A stretch of DNA of 33,998 nt from CAZAFM01 sp964484395. GTDB taxonomy: Bacteria; Campylobacterota; Campylobacteria; Campylobacterales; CAZAFM01. This document shows, one piece after another, positions 32,948-33,998 of the stretch. Numbering within the stretch: position 1 is the stretch's first letter; every line of letters starts with the position of its first letter. A model generated the notes under the pieces. It did not search any database and was not told where the DNA came from. It saw only the letters and a program-made list of their open reading frames with translations. A program made the position numbers and the translations under genes. The stretch is from positions 1 through 33,998 of the forward strand of contig CAZAFM010000013.1 of assembly GCA_964484395.1 (NCBI GenBank). The letters run 5' to 3'.

Positions 32948-33105
32948 TTACATCATGTAGGAAAACATTGTAGCTAGAAGAACTATCCCAACAATATCTA
33001 AATAGAGTATACTTGAATCTGATTTTTCATAATTTACAACAAGTCAAGCAATCACACCAAATATTGTTGAAGAATTTTAAAAATGAAATATTTCTACTAC
33101 TTTTA
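32948..33105 (-). pseudogene. Decayed copy of the two-helix membrane protein at 33376-33615
   Basis: Minus-strand translation gives I-S-F-L-K, then T-I-F-G-V-I-A, a TGA, then L-V-V-N-Y-E-K-S-D and Y-L-D-I-V-G-I-V-L-L-A. The intact gene has I-G-W-L-K, T-M-F-S-M-I-A-W, L-A-G-N-Y-D-K-A-D and F-L-D-V-V-G-I-L-V-L-A. The DNA aligns without gaps over about 78 bases with about 65% identity; a Trp codon has become TGA and roughly seven codons are missing in the first helix. It ends early at TAA (32948-32950). Confidence 0.7.
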
Positions 33106-33169
33106 ATTTACTTGAGATTGTTTGGAATTGTTTTGATTACTCCATTATGTTATATAATGCAGTCAAAGC

Positions 33170-33298
33170 ATGATTAATAAACTTATGAGTCATAGAGAGG
33201 TTAAGTTTATGAAAAATGGCTCTAGAGTTCTTTTTAAAAAATCCGAATTAGATAAATATCTATCTGTAAAAGAATCTGTAAAATTTAATATTAGCTAA
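33170..33298 (+). pseudogene. Remnant of an excisionase/AlpA-type HTH protein
   Basis: A 42-codon frame whose product contains S-M-I-N-K-L-M-S-H, then N-G-S-R-V-L-F-K-K-S-E-L-D-K-Y-L. This is the recognition helix and wing of an HTH_17-type domain (usual form G-R-x-x-x-F-x-K-x-x-L-D-x-x-L). The first helix is missing: just upstream the same frame has several stops (nearest TAA at 33155) though C-S-Q-S reads on in phase. It looks like a gene broken at its front, or a very short survivor. Excisionase-type proteins usually come from phages or plasmids. Confidence 0.5.
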
Positions 33299-33374
33299 TA
33301 TTTGCTGCTTTGTAGCCGTTATAAACAAGCGTACCTATAAATATCAAAAAGCCAATAATTAAAAATATTTCCAT
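33291..33374 (-). CDS. 27-residue single-helix membrane peptide
   Basis: A frame of 27 codons plus stop, starting one base after the TGA of the upstream 79-residue gene. The product is almost one hydrophobic helix (I-F-L-I-I-G-F-L-I-F-I-G-T-L-V) with N-G-Y-K at its end. The sequence AGAGGA lies five bases before its ATG, a good ribosome site in the end of the preceding gene. This supports translation as a coupled small membrane protein. Family unknown. Confidence 0.5.
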   Translation of the reverse strand: MEIFLIIGFLIFIGTLVYNGYKAANIS

Positions 33375-33375
33375 C

Positions 33376-33615
33376 TCAGTCCTCTCTTTCTATATCTCTT
33401 AAGCTTCTTATCCTCTTTATCGCTTTCTTGTTTATAAACGATATAATAACGGCAAGCACTAAAATACCAACTACATCTAAGAATATTACTAACATATCTG
33501 CCTTATCATAGTTTCCTGCAAGCCAAGCAATCATACTAAACATCGTTACTACAAAAATACCAAGCCAGATTTTAAGCCACCCTATCTCTTCTTTTATCTC
33601 ATCTATTTTAGCCAC
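33376..33615 (-). CDS. Small two-helix membrane protein of unknown function
   Basis: A 79-residue protein: K-I-D-E-I-K-E-E-I-G-W-L-K amphipathic start, two membrane helices (about 14-33 and 41-61) joined by N-Y-D-K-A-D, and a basic then charged tail. It starts at GTG (33615) behind GGTGG. A decayed relative lies at 32948-33105, so the family has been duplicated here. I do not recognise a function. Similar short proteins opening with K-I-D-E-I-K-E are familiar from other bacteria, from memory. Confidence 0.7.
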   Translation of the reverse strand: MAKIDEIKEEIGWLKIWLGIFVVTMFSMIAWLAGNYDKADMLVIFLDVVGILVLAVIISFINKKAIKRIRSLRDIERED

Positions 33616-33715
33616 ATCGCCACCGTTTAATAATAAAATTACAAATATTATATCACAAATTAAAATGAGTTCATCTATCGCTACCTAGAAGACTATTAAA
33701 ATAAAGGAAAATACT

Positions 33716-33976
33716 TTGAGCGAAAAATTATATAAAAAATCAGAAGTTATAGAAAGACATCGTCATAGGTATGAATTTAACAATAAATATAAAAATGTCC
33801 TAGTAGAAAAAGGACTTGTTATAGCCGGCGTTACCTTAAATGAAAATTTAGTAGAAATAATAGAAATAAAAGATCATCCTTTTTTTGTAGGCGTTCAATT
33901 TCATCCAGAGTTTTTATCAAGGCCAATTAAACCTCATCCTATGTTTTTAGGCCTTTTGAAAAGTTTGATACAATAA
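33716..33976 (+). pseudogene. C-terminal fragment of CTP synthase
   Basis: An 86-codon frame matching only the end of the PyrG glutaminase domain: E-R-H-R-H-R-Y-E-F-N, L-V-E-I-I-E-I, and V-G-V-Q-F-H-P-E-F with the catalytic His and Glu of the triad. Full CTP synthase has about 540 residues; the synthetase domain and the nucleophile cysteine are absent and the frame upstream meets TAG at 33686. It keeps an open frame with TTG behind AAGGA, so it may still be translated, but it cannot make CTP. Confidence 0.8.
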
Positions 33977-33998
33977 AATTAAGTTTATTTTTAAAATT

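Noticed and set aside
1..33998. CRISPR array, rRNA or tRNA genes
   Set aside because: No regularly spaced repeats, rRNA segments or tRNA cloverleaf with T-loop pattern were seen while reading the window.

Overview
The window reads as chromosomal DNA of a low-G+C member of the Campylobacterota (epsilonproteobacteria), most like the Sulfurimonas/Sulfuricurvum group; this is inferred from gene content and order, not from a search. Several blocks match gene orders I recall from Helicobacter and Campylobacter: tgt / RCK_C protein / aroB / mscS / mtaB / ftsH-like; mqnD-fliQ-murB; recA-eno-(ftsB-like)-(AMIN)-aroK; prfA-rpsT opposite glmM-lspA; and cmoB plus a hotdog protein facing a nuclease-like gene. 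The cell is Gram-negative (seven-MCE LetB, lipoproteins, signal peptidase II), flagellated (fliQ) and makes menaquinone by the futalosine route (mqnD). Genes are packed with 1-20 base overlaps and many TTG or GTG starts, plus one probable CTG start. No rRNA, tRNA or CRISPR array was seen.

Layout. 1-5214 (minus strand): tgt, a LetA-type permease split over two overlapping genes, a G+C-rich non-coding block, and letB, together a phospholipid-transport operon behind tgt. 5273-12732 (plus): RCK_C protein, aroB, mscS, mtaB, an FtsH-like ATPase without protease residues, and a small alpha/beta hydrolase. 12785-14840 (plus): LPP20/FlgP-like protein, small lipoprotein, cmoB and a hotdog protein behind a possible FliA promoter. 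14845-17268 (minus): mqnD, fliQ, murB and a degenerate nuclease-fold protein. 17362-21025 (plus): recA, eno, ftsB-like, AMIN protein, aroK. 21006-22346 (minus): rpsT, prfA. 22433-24225 (plus): glmM, lspA. 24218-26787 (minus): metK and a phosphohexomutase. 26832-27543: a BrnT/CopG-type toxin-antitoxin pair between two 24-base near-identical direct repeats, one of which is the 3' end of the neighbouring permease gene. 27524-32873 (minus): cysQ-cysC-cysD-cysN-permease, for sulfate uptake and activation to PAPS. 32874-33998: a decayed accessory patch with a broken paralog of a two-helix membrane protein, an excisionase-type HTH remnant, the intact membrane protein with an unlisted 27-codon partner, and a C-terminal piece of CTP synthase.

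Most of the window is conserved housekeeping. The parts most worth a second look are the repeat-flanked toxin-antitoxin cassette with its near-perfect sigma-70 promoter and operator, the decay zone at the right end, the pseudo-protease FtsH paralog, the CTG start of aroK, and the G+C-rich block in front of letB. I see no convincing wholly new defence or metabolic system.
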